Source: Flavobacteriaceae bacterium MAR_2009_75
GTDB taxonomy: Bacteria; Bacteroidota; Bacteroidia; Flavobacteriales; Flavobacteriaceae
Direction: 5' to 3'
Length of the DNA: 64,000 nt
Assembly (NCBI GenBank): GCA_002813285.1
Contig: PHTZ01000001.1
Span: 1,983,501 to 2,047,500 of the forward strand
The notes under the pieces are model-generated. The model was given only the letters and a program-made list of their open reading frames with translations. It made no database searches and was not told the origin of the DNA. The stretch's first letter is position 1. Each line of letters starts with the position of its first letter. Shown here in pieces: positions 37,925 to 47,486 of this stretch. The position numbers and the translations under genes were made by a program.

Positions 37925-40654
37925 TTAAAAGCTATAGGCTAGATTTAAAAAATAGGTTCGCCCATAACCATACCAATACTTCGGTGCAAATGATGGACTA
38001 CCACTTAAATTATCTTGCTGTAGTTGACCAAAATTTCCGTTTCTGCTTTGTTCGTAGCCCCCAGTTCTAAAAACGGCATCAAATACATTATTGATACTTG
38101 CAAATACGCTTATATACTTCCCTTTTTTCAACCAAGATTTTCCTCCGACCAAATTCAGCAAGTAAAAATTATCTAATGGTGTTTGCTCTAATAATCTGGT
38201 AACATTTTCGGAAGTAGCTTCTGGAAAATTCTTACCGGTCTCCGGATTTAAATAAAAACTCTTTGTTCTCGTTATAGCAGAAATATTGGCGTAATTCTTC
38301 GTCAAATAGTTTGCAGTCGCCCCAATCCACCAATATTTAGGAGCACGATATTCTATACCCAAGGCATAAGCTTGCTGAGGACCCTGAGCTAATTTATAAT
38401 CTTTGATTTGAGAAGCTCCCAAATCGAGATTACCATCTAAATTGATAAGGTCTTCTTCGCGACCAGCAGTGTCAAAATTTATCACCAAATTCGGGTTACT
38501 GGCATATACATATTTTCCGATTGCAGCTACCGCATTTAATTTCACTGAGGAAGAGAGTTGATACTCAAGACCCATCTCTAAACCCATGTGCAATTTGTCT
38601 AAATCAGTTAACACCTCTTGCACAAAGTCTGAACCCACCCCCGTATCTACAAAAAAGAAATTGATATCCGTAGTGTTTTGAAATCTTGAGTAAAAAGAAC
38701 TGAGTCTGCCCGTAAGATTGGGTAATCGAAAATTATAGTTCACATCTACCGATGATATGCGTTCACTTTCAATATCTGAAACCACTACATTATTCTCACG
38801 TGGGTTTACAAATACATTTTGCAATACGGGTGGGCGACTTATATATGCCCCATGAAAATCGACCCAATGTCTCCCATTGATTTTATAGGTGAGTCCGGCC
38901 TTAAAACCGTAATCGTTAAAACTGACAAGGTTACTTTCGCCGAATGAACTGATAGGAAATCGCTCGTTTTGAAAAAGACCTTCTCGTTGGTAAGTGGTGA
39001 CTGAATATTTTGCAGATAGAAAAAAATTTAGTTTATCCAAATTGTATTTGAACTGGGCAAACCCTTCAAATTGCGAAGCATCAATATTGTAATTGTAGTT
39101 GAAAATTTGATTTTCCGTTTTCTGTGTTTCGCCGGTTACATCGTTTAAAGTATCTGAAAAAGGATCGATGTCTATATGAAAATCTGCCCCCAACATATCA
39201 TTTATTTTCGCATAATTGTGAGATTGGAAAATTCTATAGGAAGCACCAAAATCTAATTGGGCCCTATTGCTCAAATAAGCATTGCCAATCGAATTGAGAA
39301 CCAATTGTTCGTCTTGGGCTATATCATCATAAAGAATATAGGCCGCATTATCGGTTGAATTGGCCGTATAAATCTGTTCCCAGTTTATTTGTGGTGCTTC
39401 TAGAAAACCTTCTCTGGCCAGGTTTGCACTTCTGAAGTTGGCCCCGATTGGGCTATTGATATAGAAACTTGGCAAATACCTATAGTAGGTAGGGTCAGGG
39501 TTGGGGGCATTGTAGTACCCCAATCGACTTCTTGAATTTATACCTGTTTGGTAAGCTATACCGGTATTAAGGTTAAATTTAGAAGATTCAAACCTATGGT
39601 TCAGCATGAAAATAGGTTCTGCTATCTTACGTTCTCTAGCGTTTCTTATTTCACCATCTTGCTCACCCCAATACGGGTTATATCTTTTACCTACCAATTC
39701 AAAGACCTCTTGGGTCAGGGCAGAAGAGCGACCGCGCCGATTCGAAGCTAAGATACCGGTTAAATTCAACGAATGCTTTTTGTTCAACTGATATTCTATA
39801 GCGCCATACACACTGAAGGCATCGTAAAGTGTGCCGTCAATATAACCTTGTTTTGCCCATCTTCGAGAAGCTGAAACTGTATATGCAAATCCGTTCTCAC
39901 TGAGTCCTGAATTATGCGTGGCCATCAATCGACCGGCATAAGTGCGATTTGACGCCGAAACGGACAACCTTGTACCTGGTCTCAAACCGGACGGTCTAGT
40001 ATCAATATTCGTGTTGCCCAAAATACCACCGAAAGCAAATTCAGAAGCTTCTAGCCCATTTGTGAACTGTTGATTTCGGGTTATATCGTTAAGCCCTCCC
40101 CAATTATTCCATTGTGGTCTTCCGTCAAAGAACTTGTTCATCGAAATACCGTTTATAGAAACGCGACCATTTTGAGAATCGTAGCCCCTCACCCTAAAAA
40201 ATGCCTGGCCAAAATCAAATGCTGCACGATTAAGAAAAACATCACGAGTGGCCTGTAAAATTCCGGAGGAGTTTGAATTTGCTTCATCATCAAGCAATTC
40301 AGAATCGGTCAGGGTTATGAGATTATCGGTTTGCTCTGTTTGAATATCACGGGCAAGATAAATAGCTCCCAAATCAACTTGATTACTAACTACTTTCACC
40401 ATCAACCGCTTACTCAAATAATCACGAGCCTTTATCAAAATGATATAATCACCTTTCTCGGAAATTGAAAAGGAAAATTCACCTTCGCTTTTTGAAGTTG
40501 TAGAAATTAGAAGATTCTCTATGCTGATTTCCGACCCAACCAAAGGTTTTTTTGAAACCAAATCTATTATACTTCCTTTAACCTGATGAAGCTCTTGAGC
40601 TAAAATCTTCTGTGGGCAAAAAAGTACAAATATCAATACTGCAAATACTCGCAT
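37925..40654 (-). CDS. TonB-dependent receptor with carboxypeptidase-regulatory-like domain
   Basis: This 909-residue outer-membrane receptor has a signal peptide (MRVFAVLIFVLF to ILAQ), a carboxypeptidase-regulatory-like domain (about 25-100: GSIIDLVSKKPLVGSEISI, GEFSFSISEKG), a plug (about 120-240, with AFFRVRGYDSQNG and GLEASEFAFGGILGNTNI) and a long barrel ending YFLNLAYSF. No SusD-like gene is adjacent; the downstream gene is the DUF5689/lamin-tail lipoprotein. It is divergent from a secreted endonuclease-family gene. The substrate is unknown, but the neighbours hint at nucleic-acid fragments or phosphate compounds. Confidence 0.9.
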   Translation of the reverse strand: MRVFAVLIFVLFCPQKILAQELHQVKGSIIDLVSKKPLVGSEISIENLLISTTSKSEGEFSFSISEKGDYIILIKARDYLSKRLMVKVVSNQVDLGAIYLARDIQTEQTDNLITLTDSELLDDEANSNSSGILQATRDVFLNRAAFDFGQAFFRVRGYDSQNGRVSINGISMNKFFDGRPQWNNWGGLNDITRNQQFTNGLEASEFAFGGILGNTNIDTRPSGLRPGTRLSVSASNRTYAGRLMATHNSGLSENGFAYTVSASRRWAKQGYIDGTLYDAFSVYGAIEYQLNKKHSLNLTGILASNRRGRSSALTQEVFELVGKRYNPYWGEQDGEIRNARERKIAEPIFMLNHRFESSKFNLNTGIAYQTGINSRSRLGYYNAPNPDPTYYRYLPSFYINSPIGANFRSANLAREGFLEAPQINWEQIYTANSTDNAAYILYDDIAQDEQLVLNSIGNAYLSNRAQLDFGASYRIFQSHNYAKINDMLGADFHIDIDPFSDTLNDVTGETQKTENQIFNYNYNIDASQFEGFAQFKYNLDKLNFFLSAKYSVTTYQREGLFQNERFPISSFGESNLVSFNDYGFKAGLTYKINGRHWVDFHGAYISRPPVLQNVFVNPRENNVVVSDIESERISSVDVNYNFRLPNLTGRLSSFYSRFQNTTDINFFFVDTGVGSDFVQEVLTDLDKLHMGLEMGLEYQLSSSVKLNAVAAIGKYVYASNPNLVINFDTAGREEDLINLDGNLDLGASQIKDYKLAQGPQQAYALGIEYRAPKYWWIGATANYLTKNYANISAITRTKSFYLNPETGKNFPEATSENVTRLLEQTPLDNFYLLNLVGGKSWLKKGKYISVFASINNVFDAVFRTGGYEQSRNGNFGQLQQDNLSGSPSFAPKYWYGYGRTYFLNLAYSF

Positions 40655-40774
40655 TAATCGGGTTTAATGGTCGTTGAATACCATCAAGATATCGAAAAAT
40701 TAAAAAATCCTACAAATAAGACCTACAAAATTCATGGTTTTTTCGTTAATTAACCATTGTATCCCACTAATCGC

Positions 40775-41842
40775 ATGAATTTTAGAATCACAACTTTCCT
40801 CTTGCTCTTTGTTCTTATCGCCCACGGCCAAGAAAGTTCATCGTATAGAATACGAACGATTGCCTTTTATAATGTAGAAAACCTATTTGATACTACAAAT
40901 GACTCATTGATTTTCGATGATGACCGTACGCCAGAGGGTAAAGACAACTGGACAACAGAACGTTATAATAAAAAACTCGATAATTCAAGCAATGTGATAT
41001 CTGAGATAGGGTTCGGTAGAACTAACTCTTCCCCAGATATTGTTGGCATTTGTGAAGTAGAGAATCTTGCAGTTATCGAAGACCTGATTTACCATCATCA
41101 CCTAAAATCAAAAGGTTATGGCATTGTTCATTATGACTCACCTGATGAGCGGGGAATCGATGTTGCCCTACTCTACAAAAAATCAGCCTTTCTACCGACT
41201 TCATACGCTAGCCATAGGTTATTGTTAATCGATGATGAAGATGAGCGCAACTATACCAGAGACCAATTAGTCGTCGGTGGCATGTTAGATGCCGAGCAGT
41301 TTTATTTTATAGTAAATCATTGGCCGTCTAGAAGTGGTGGCGAAGCACGTAGCAGACCCAATCGAATAGCCGCCGCAAAACTCAACAAACGAATAATCGA
41401 CTCGATTCAGCGACTAGATTTTCAGGCGAAAATTATAAGCATGGGAGATTTTAACGATGACCCGACAAACGATAGTTTCAAGAAAATTCTTAAAACTCAG
41501 GGCAAGTTAAATCACTTGGAAGATGGACAACTGTACAACCCAATGGAAAAACTTTACCGAAAAGGAATAGGCTCACTGGCGTATCGTGACAAATGGAATT
41601 TATTCGACCAAATCTTCTTTACAAAAGCCCTAATTGACAATAAAACTAAGGGATACAGATTTTGGAAAGCAGATGTCTTCAACCCTAAGTACTTAATCAC
41701 AAAAAAAGGAAAATATAAGGGCTACCCTTATCGTACATATGCAGGTGGTAGTTATGCCGGTGGTTATTCAGATCATTTTCCGGTTTACATTCACCTACTA
41801 AAAAAAGAAACAAAAAAAACCCCTCTAAAAGAGGGGTTTTGA
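40775..41842 (+). CDS. Secreted endonuclease/exonuclease/phosphatase-family protein
   Basis: This 355-residue protein has a signal peptide when started at ATG 40775 (MNFRITTFLLLFVLIAHGQ); an ATG 18 nt earlier would spoil it. The DNase I-like fold motifs are FYNVENLFD, GICEVEN (metal Glu), DERGIDVALLY, FIVNHWPSRSGG (catalytic His), GDFNDDP and YSDHFPVYIH. The pattern NHWPSR with surrounding Arg residues is like extracellular nucleases and phosphodiesterases. It lies across a 120-nt divergent spacer from a TonB receptor. Its last codons overlap a hairpin terminator at 41816-41840. Nucleic acid is the likely substrate; phosphatase action on another compound remains possible. Confidence 0.85.
   Translation: MNFRITTFLLLFVLIAHGQESSSYRIRTIAFYNVENLFDTTNDSLIFDDDRTPEGKDNWTTERYNKKLDNSSNVISEIGFGRTNSSPDIVGICEVENLAVIEDLIYHHHLKSKGYGIVHYDSPDERGIDVALLYKKSAFLPTSYASHRLLLIDDEDERNYTRDQLVVGGMLDAEQFYFIVNHWPSRSGGEARSRPNRIAAAKLNKRIIDSIQRLDFQAKIISMGDFNDDPTNDSFKKILKTQGKLNHLEDGQLYNPMEKLYRKGIGSLAYRDKWNLFDQIFFTKALIDNKTKGYRFWKADVFNPKYLITKKGKYKGYPYRTYAGGSYAGGYSDHFPVYIHLLKKETKKTPLKEGF
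41816..41840. terminator. Bidirectional terminator inside the 3' end of a coding gene
   Basis: A perfect 11-bp stem (AAAACCCCTCT with AGAGGGGTTTT) has a 3-nt loop. On the plus strand it overlaps the last codons of the endonuclease-family gene (stop at 41840-41842); on the minus strand it is followed by eight T and serves the DUF1080 gene that ends at 41865. Confidence 0.85.
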
Positions 41843-41864
41843 TACTTTAAATTATAGAACAGGT

Positions 41865-42452
41865 TTATAACTCGGTCAATTTAATATTACGCCAGTTGAC
41901 CTTGATTCCCCCACCATCATGAATCTGTAGGGCGATGGAGCCATTTCCTTCACCAATTTTTTCATCTTCAAAGGTTATCATTTCAGTGCCATTAAGCCAT
42001 GAAGTAATCTTGTCGCCGTTTACACGGATCTTCATCGTATTCCACTCTCCCATTTTCAAGGCCTTATCTTTAGCAGGCTCAGGCTTGATCAACCAGCCTC
42101 TACCATACGATTCGTATACACCTCCTGTATCGTGCCCCGGGGGTGCAACTTCGACTTGCCAACCACTAATTTTAGTACCTTCAATGGTCGACCGAATGAA
42201 AACTCCACTATTGCCATTGGCCTCTTGCTTAAATTCTAATGTCAGTTCAAAATTCTTGTAATGTTCATCGGTGGCAAGGTATCCGTAACCTTTGTCCGGT
42301 CCACTTTCACATATTAATAGTCCATCTTCTACGTACCACTTTTCAGTTCCGTAGATAGACCATCCATCAAGATTCTTTCCGTTAAATAATTCTTTCTGAC
42401 CAAAAGTTAAGGTCGAAACTAATACTGCGGTTAAAAAAAATAATTTTTTCAT
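41865..42452 (-). CDS. Secreted DUF1080 (3-keto-disaccharide hydrolase-like) protein
   Basis: This 195-residue protein has a signal peptide (MKKLFFLTAVLVSTLTFGQ) and a DUF1080 beta-jelly-roll domain: LFNGKNLDGWSIYG, WYVEDGLLIC, NFELTLEFKQEANGNSGVFIRS, GWQVEVAPPGHDTGGVY and WNTMKIRVNGDKITSWLNG. Related proteins hydrolyse 3-keto-glucosides or bind polysaccharides; others are extra domains on oxidoreductases. No 3-keto-sugar oxidoreductase is adjacent, so substrate assignment is not supported by context. Confidence 0.88.
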   Translation of the reverse strand: MKKLFFLTAVLVSTLTFGQKELFNGKNLDGWSIYGTEKWYVEDGLLICESGPDKGYGYLATDEHYKNFELTLEFKQEANGNSGVFIRSTIEGTKISGWQVEVAPPGHDTGGVYESYGRGWLIKPEPAKDKALKMGEWNTMKIRVNGDKITSWLNGTEMITFEDEKIGEGNGSIALQIHDGGGIKVNWRNIKLTEL

Positions 42453-42519
42453 TGGTAATAACAGGTTATAATTAAAGTTAGTTTGCTTACTATAATCTAA
42501 AAGTGTTCAATTAAAGGTT

Positions 42520-42960
42520 TTAATTGAACCACTGCCCCCATGGAATACGGCTTAGTATTAAGACCAATCCGAGTCCGTAGAAAATGGCAATGCTTTTGAA
42601 TTTTTTGTTTCCTTCCATAAATTTTTTATGCCTTGACCAGCCTATAGTAATGAAAGCAATGGCTATAATATTTATTAGAGGATGCTCCAATGCCAACAAA
42701 CGGGAGGCCGAATTTAAACCGCCCATGCCCAGCGTTTGAATTGCCTTTATACCGCTCGGAGAAACAAAATAGAGAATTAGCCCCACGAGAAGTTGAATAT
42801 GGGAAAGGATAAGGGCGAACAGGCTAAGGCGCAAATCTTTTTGCATGGTAAACATCTTATTGCCTACCCAGCCCATCATAGCGTTTGCTACGGCCATAAA
42901 CAACAATACTAAAACGATGTAGGCCAAATAAGAATGAAGCACCTGAATTAATTCGTACAT
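42520..42960 (-). CDS. Small four-helix membrane protein (cytochrome b561-like)
   Basis: This 146-residue integral membrane protein has four predicted helices and conserved His residues in or near them (LHSYLAY, LILSHIQLLVG, LEHPLIN, GWSRHKKF). The layout suggests a haem-b-binding cytochrome-like fold, but haem binding is not proven by the sequence. It is widespread in flavobacteria, where it has also been mislabelled in databases. No clear electron-transfer partner is adjacent. Confidence 0.65.
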   Translation of the reverse strand: MYELIQVLHSYLAYIVLVLLFMAVANAMMGWVGNKMFTMQKDLRLSLFALILSHIQLLVGLILYFVSPSGIKAIQTLGMGGLNSASRLLALEHPLINIIAIAFITIGWSRHKKFMEGNKKFKSIAIFYGLGLVLILSRIPWGQWFN

Positions 42961-43003
42961 AATATAATTTTTTGAAGCCTTAAATGTACAGTTTTTTGAG
43001 CAT

Positions 43004-43031
43004 AAAAAAACCCCGCTAATCGGCGGGGTTT
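43004..43031 (-). terminator. Intrinsic terminator of the TonB receptor gene at 43053
   Basis: A 9-bp stem (AAACCCCGC with GCGGGGTTT) and 6-nt loop are followed on the minus strand by seven T. It lies about 22 nt after the stop codon. Confidence 0.85.
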
Positions 43032-43052
43032 CATAATGATTATAATTAATTC

Positions 43053-45608
43053 TTAGAAACTATAGCGTAAGCTTAAATTCCAGGTTCTTCCAAGACCGAA
43101 ATAAGCGAAGTTTGATACGGCCAAACCATCATAAGTTTCCTCTCCGGCTGCAGGTAGGTTAGCCGAGGTAAGCTCAGATATGTAAATTTTATGCAATGCA
43201 TTATTCACGTTGAACCTTAAGCTTAAATTGTTCGCCCCAGCGATAGGTATATTATAAGTTGCACCTAAATCAAGAATTCCAAAACTAGGCAATTCAAGGT
43301 TTTCTTTGATTGCTCCTACATCTGCGTAAAGATTATCATAGAACCTGTAATCTGCATCGGCAGATAGGTTTTCAAATATTTGATAATCAGCACCTAATCC
43401 GAAAGTAAATTGAGCGGCATCGCCTACTTTACCTCCATCAACATCTTCCGTTTCTTCCGACAGTATGTTTCTGTCTTCATCTCTAACTAGCGTTCTAGCA
43501 TCACCAGAATACTCCCAATTACCGATAGATAAGAAACCGCGTAGCATTAATTGATTAATGCGACCCTTTGCATCAATTTCAAGACCTGAGTGCAATTGTT
43601 TGACACCAAAGTTCGATGTGAATATTTCTTGACCAGTTACGTCATCAGTTGTTGAAGAGGTCACTACCCTATCTTCCCAAGAGGTGCGATAAAGATTCAG
43701 ATTAGCAGAGAAGTTATTTAATCGAAGACCATAACCTGCCTCTAAGCCGAATATCTTCTCATTCTCCGTTAGTGGGTTGACATCATTAGTAAAGTTCAAA
43801 TAGATATTATCGTGGTAAGGTTGTCTAGAATAGTAACCTGTATTTGCATAAATAGTGTGTGCTTCGCTTAATTTATAACTGGCACCACCTTTAATATTAT
43901 AACCTCCGTTGGAAATTTTTTCAGACTCCTCATTTGCTTCTGTATATTGATATCTATCCCATCTAATGTGCGATTGAGATGAAACCGACCCTTGCATAAA
44001 TGCTGAGAAATTATCGACTGCGTACTCTAATTGGGTGAACATACCACCATAGTTGATTCTTTCATCATAATCCCAAGCATATCTTTCGCTCTCATCTGCA
44101 AAACCTCCTAGAGCACTCCAAGGGTTTGCTTTAAAGGTCGCTGAAATCTGATTACCGGATGGGTATCTTATGTGACCATTATCCTGAAAGTAATCAGCGC
44201 CTAGTAGATCATGAATCTGTCTAAAGTGAGTTCCCTTATACGAACGTAAATCAAAGCCCACGTTCCAATCAAGATTATCAGTTAATTCAAGCTTGTAATT
44301 CGTTACTAAACCATACCACGCATGGTTATTAACTGAGTTACGTAAGGCATAAGTGGCAGAACCATCGGCACTTGCCTCATTATTGGCAATAATCGCACTC
44401 CAATTGATATACCCATCGTCTGTACGCACACTACTTCCGACAGGGCCTACACTACCACCTCGGCCCCAAGATGCATAAAGAACCGAAGAAAGTTGAGACT
44501 TATCATTAATATTGAAATCCCAGTTAAGGTTAGCGACAGGCTTGTGGTAATAATTACCACGCTCTGAAATAAATTCATCACCCAAATAGCCATTATTATT
44601 ATTATACTTTCGGCCGTACTCTAAATACGTAGAAATGCGCTTAGAAAAGTTTTGATCGTGATACTGAGGCGCACCGGTAATCAAAAAGTTAAAATTATGA
44701 CGGTCATTAGGGGAATAACCCAAAGAGATGAAATAATTCTGACCATACCCCTCGGTACCATCATTATAACCATTTCCTTGCCAGTGACTGAGCATTACAC
44801 TAGCACCGAATCCGTTCTCATTCATTCCGGTATTATAGCCTAATGTACCCTTATAATAGCTATCATTTGCCATACCATAATAAGCAAAGCCACCTTCTTT
44901 TTTATCGGTAGCCTTTGTCACAAAATTGACAGTACCACCAACTGAAGAAATGGCTAATTTAGACGAACCTAGACCTCTTTGTATCTGAATTCCATTTGCA
45001 ATATCTGCCATACCAGACCAGTTTGACCAATACATTAAACCATCTTCCATACCGTTAATCGGTTGACCGTTCAATAAGAAAGCCGTATTATCTTGACCAA
45101 AGCCACGAACCGACATTCTTGAATCTCCATAACCACTTGATTGGCCGGCTACGTACACAGAGGGTGTATTAACCAAAGTCATAGTAATGTCTTGAGTACC
45201 AATTTTTTCTTGAATTTGTTTTGCACCAATAGAAGAAACTGCAATCGGCGTCTCTCTATCGCGAGCCAAATCAATAATTCCGGTACCTACAACAACAACA
45301 CCATCCAACTCATCTGCATTAGGTTCCAAAACGATTTGCGGAAGGCTCCCTGTGCTTGAAAAAGGTATGCTTTTAGGTGTGTAACCGATGTAAGATATAA
45401 TTAAGGTTCCTGCAGACTGAGGAACTTCTATCGTAAAGTTACCATCAAAATCTGTAGAGGTACCTACCGTTGTACCTTGAACTACTACACTTGCCCCTGG
45501 CAGTGGCTCATTAATCTCACCGTCAATAACAGTACCGGTAATCGTACCTTGTGAAAATGCTACGGCCGCGATGAAGAAGGCGACCATTGTAAAATAAATT
45601 TTTCTCAT
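43053..45608 (-). CDS. TonB-dependent receptor with carboxypeptidase-regulatory-like domain
   Basis: This 851-residue receptor is read from ATG 45608, which starts a clean signal peptide (MRKIYFTMVAFFIAAVAFS); a frame start 36 nt earlier adds a non-signal extension. A carboxypeptidase-regulatory-like domain (about 20-95: GTVIDGEINEPLPGASVVV, DFDGNFTIEVP), a plug (about 105-225, with MSVRGFGQDNTAFLLNGQPINGMEDG and GLGSSKLAISSVGGTVNF) and a barrel (ending TWNLSLRYSF) follow. No adjacent SusD-like or enzyme gene indicates its substrate. An AT-rich 170-nt spacer separates it from pgi. Confidence 0.9.
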   Translation of the reverse strand: MRKIYFTMVAFFIAAVAFSQGTITGTVIDGEINEPLPGASVVVQGTTVGTSTDFDGNFTIEVPQSAGTLIISYIGYTPKSIPFSSTGSLPQIVLEPNADELDGVVVVGTGIIDLARDRETPIAVSSIGAKQIQEKIGTQDITMTLVNTPSVYVAGQSSGYGDSRMSVRGFGQDNTAFLLNGQPINGMEDGLMYWSNWSGMADIANGIQIQRGLGSSKLAISSVGGTVNFVTKATDKKEGGFAYYGMANDSYYKGTLGYNTGMNENGFGASVMLSHWQGNGYNDGTEGYGQNYFISLGYSPNDRHNFNFLITGAPQYHDQNFSKRISTYLEYGRKYNNNNGYLGDEFISERGNYYHKPVANLNWDFNINDKSQLSSVLYASWGRGGSVGPVGSSVRTDDGYINWSAIIANNEASADGSATYALRNSVNNHAWYGLVTNYKLELTDNLDWNVGFDLRSYKGTHFRQIHDLLGADYFQDNGHIRYPSGNQISATFKANPWSALGGFADESERYAWDYDERINYGGMFTQLEYAVDNFSAFMQGSVSSQSHIRWDRYQYTEANEESEKISNGGYNIKGGASYKLSEAHTIYANTGYYSRQPYHDNIYLNFTNDVNPLTENEKIFGLEAGYGLRLNNFSANLNLYRTSWEDRVVTSSTTDDVTGQEIFTSNFGVKQLHSGLEIDAKGRINQLMLRGFLSIGNWEYSGDARTLVRDEDRNILSEETEDVDGGKVGDAAQFTFGLGADYQIFENLSADADYRFYDNLYADVGAIKENLELPSFGILDLGATYNIPIAGANNLSLRFNVNNALHKIYISELTSANLPAAGEETYDGLAVSNFAYFGLGRTWNLSLRYSF

Positions 45609-45780
45609 TTGTTTGTATATGTTAGTCTTCAAATTTCGCTGCAAAAATGCTCCATTTTATACTCACAAACATTAACACAACGTTAAATTACTTCACACAA
45701 AATTAACAAGAAATAAACATAAAATGAATTGACTAACAGTTAATTATGGAATCTTACAGAATTTATAAGAAAATGTTAAC

Positions 45781-47418
45781 TCAACTCTTAAAAGACTGCA
45801 ATAATCGAAGTGTAGAGGCGTCATGACTGCTAATTTCAGAACCTTCGATATCTTTTAAAATTTTACCTGCCAATTGTTTGCCAAGTTCTACGCCCCATTG
45901 ATCATAACTAAAAATATTCCAGATTATGCCCTGCGCAAATATTTTATGTTCGTAGAGCGCTATTAGGCTACCTAAACTTTTCGGAGTTAGTTTGTCGATC
46001 AATATAGTGTTAGTCGGCTTGTTACCTTCAAATACTTTAAAAGGAACCAATTTATTAATTGCATCTTCGTTCATACCTTTCTCTTCCAACTCACTACGCA
46101 CCTCCTCCGCGGTCTTACCGTTCATCAAGGCCTCAGTTTGAGCAAAGAAATTTGCCATTAACTTATTGTGATGGTCAACATCTCCATGCAATGATTTTTT
46201 AAACCCAATGAAATCAGCAGGAATAAGTTTTGTGCCTTGATGTATCAACTGAAAAAAGGCATGTTGAGAATTTGTACCCGGTTCTCCCCAAATAATCGTA
46301 CCCGTCTCATAGCTCACCTTGTTGCCGTTTCGGTCGACACTTTTACCATTACTCTCCATAATTCCCTGCTGTAGATAGGCTGAAAATCTACTTAAATACT
46401 GGGTGTAAGGTATTATCGCTTCGGTCTCCGCACCATAGAAATTGTTGTACCAAACACTGATCAATGCAAGCAAAACTGGAATGTTCTCTTTAAAATCAGC
46501 TGTTTTAAAATGCTCATCCATTTCATTGGCACCATCTAAAAGAGCATCAAAATTTTCAAAGCCTACAGCGAGGGCAATAGAAAGACCTACGGCGCTCCAT
46601 AACGAAAAACGACCTCCGACCCAATCCCACATCGGGAAAACATTTTCGGCATCAATGCCAAAGTCTGATATAGCTTTGGTATTAGTAGATACCGCAGCAA
46701 AATGCTTGGCAATATCTTCTTGAGTAGCATGTTTTAAAAACCATTTTTTTATGGTTGTTGCGTTGCTCAAGGTCTCTTGAGTAGTGAATGTCTTAGAAAC
46801 AACCACAAAGAGCGTAGTCTCAGGGTTAAGTTCTTTTAGAATTTCATGAACATGGTCGCCATCAACATTACTAACAAAATGTGTTTTGAGCTGATTCTTG
46901 TAAAACTTAAGTGCTTCGGTAACCATAGCCGGACCTAAATCTGACCCGCCTATTCCTATGTTAACTACATCGGTAAAAGCCTTACCAGAATACCCTTTTC
47001 TTTGTCCATTAATAACCTCATCGGTAAATGATTTGATGTGCTCTTTTACCTCATAAACTTCAGGAACTACACTATGGCCATCAACTTCAATTTCGTCATT
47101 GCTTTTGGCTCTTAGGGCAGTGTGAAGAACAGCCCTATCCTCAGTTTGATTGATGTGTTGACCAGAAAACTGTTTTGAAATAGCTTCTTTCAATTTAACT
47201 TCATCGGCAAGTTCGAAAAGTAGTTGAAGCGTTTCTTCAGAAATTCGATTTTTAGAGAAATCGACCAGAAAATCATTCCATTCCAAGCTAAAACCTTCAG
47301 CTCTTGCCTTATCGTTGGCAAAAAAATCTTTTAAGTGGAGTTCTTTTGTTTTACTGAAATGTTTCGAAAGCTTATCCCAAACAGGTAAGCTGGTTGGATC
47401 TATATTATGTAAGGCCAT
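45781..47418 (-). CDS. pgi: Glucose-6-phosphate isomerase
   Basis: Pgi interconverts glucose-6-phosphate and fructose-6-phosphate in glycolysis and gluconeogenesis. The 545 residues include the signature regions [65 protein letters not shown] and the C-terminal [13 protein letters not shown]-like pattern ([12 protein letters not shown]). Product supply connects with glmS elsewhere in the window, which uses fructose-6-phosphate. It follows the M23 peptidase on the same strand with a 68-nt spacer. Confidence 0.97.
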   Translation of the reverse strand: MALHNIDPTSLPVWDKLSKHFSKTKELHLKDFFANDKARAEGFSLEWNDFLVDFSKNRISEETLQLLFELADEVKLKEAISKQFSGQHINQTEDRAVLHTALRAKSNDEIEVDGHSVVPEVYEVKEHIKSFTDEVINGQRKGYSGKAFTDVVNIGIGGSDLGPAMVTEALKFYKNQLKTHFVSNVDGDHVHEILKELNPETTLFVVVSKTFTTQETLSNATTIKKWFLKHATQEDIAKHFAAVSTNTKAISDFGIDAENVFPMWDWVGGRFSLWSAVGLSIALAVGFENFDALLDGANEMDEHFKTADFKENIPVLLALISVWYNNFYGAETEAIIPYTQYLSRFSAYLQQGIMESNGKSVDRNGNKVSYETGTIIWGEPGTNSQHAFFQLIHQGTKLIPADFIGFKKSLHGDVDHHNKLMANFFAQTEALMNGKTAEEVRSELEEKGMNEDAINKLVPFKVFEGNKPTNTILIDKLTPKSLGSLIALYEHKIFAQGIIWNIFSYDQWGVELGKQLAGKILKDIEGSEISSHDASTLRLLQSFKS

Positions 47419-47486
47419 ATGGGTATTTTAGTGATAGATGGCTAAATTAAACCATATAGCAACTAATAACAACCCATAAAATGTGA

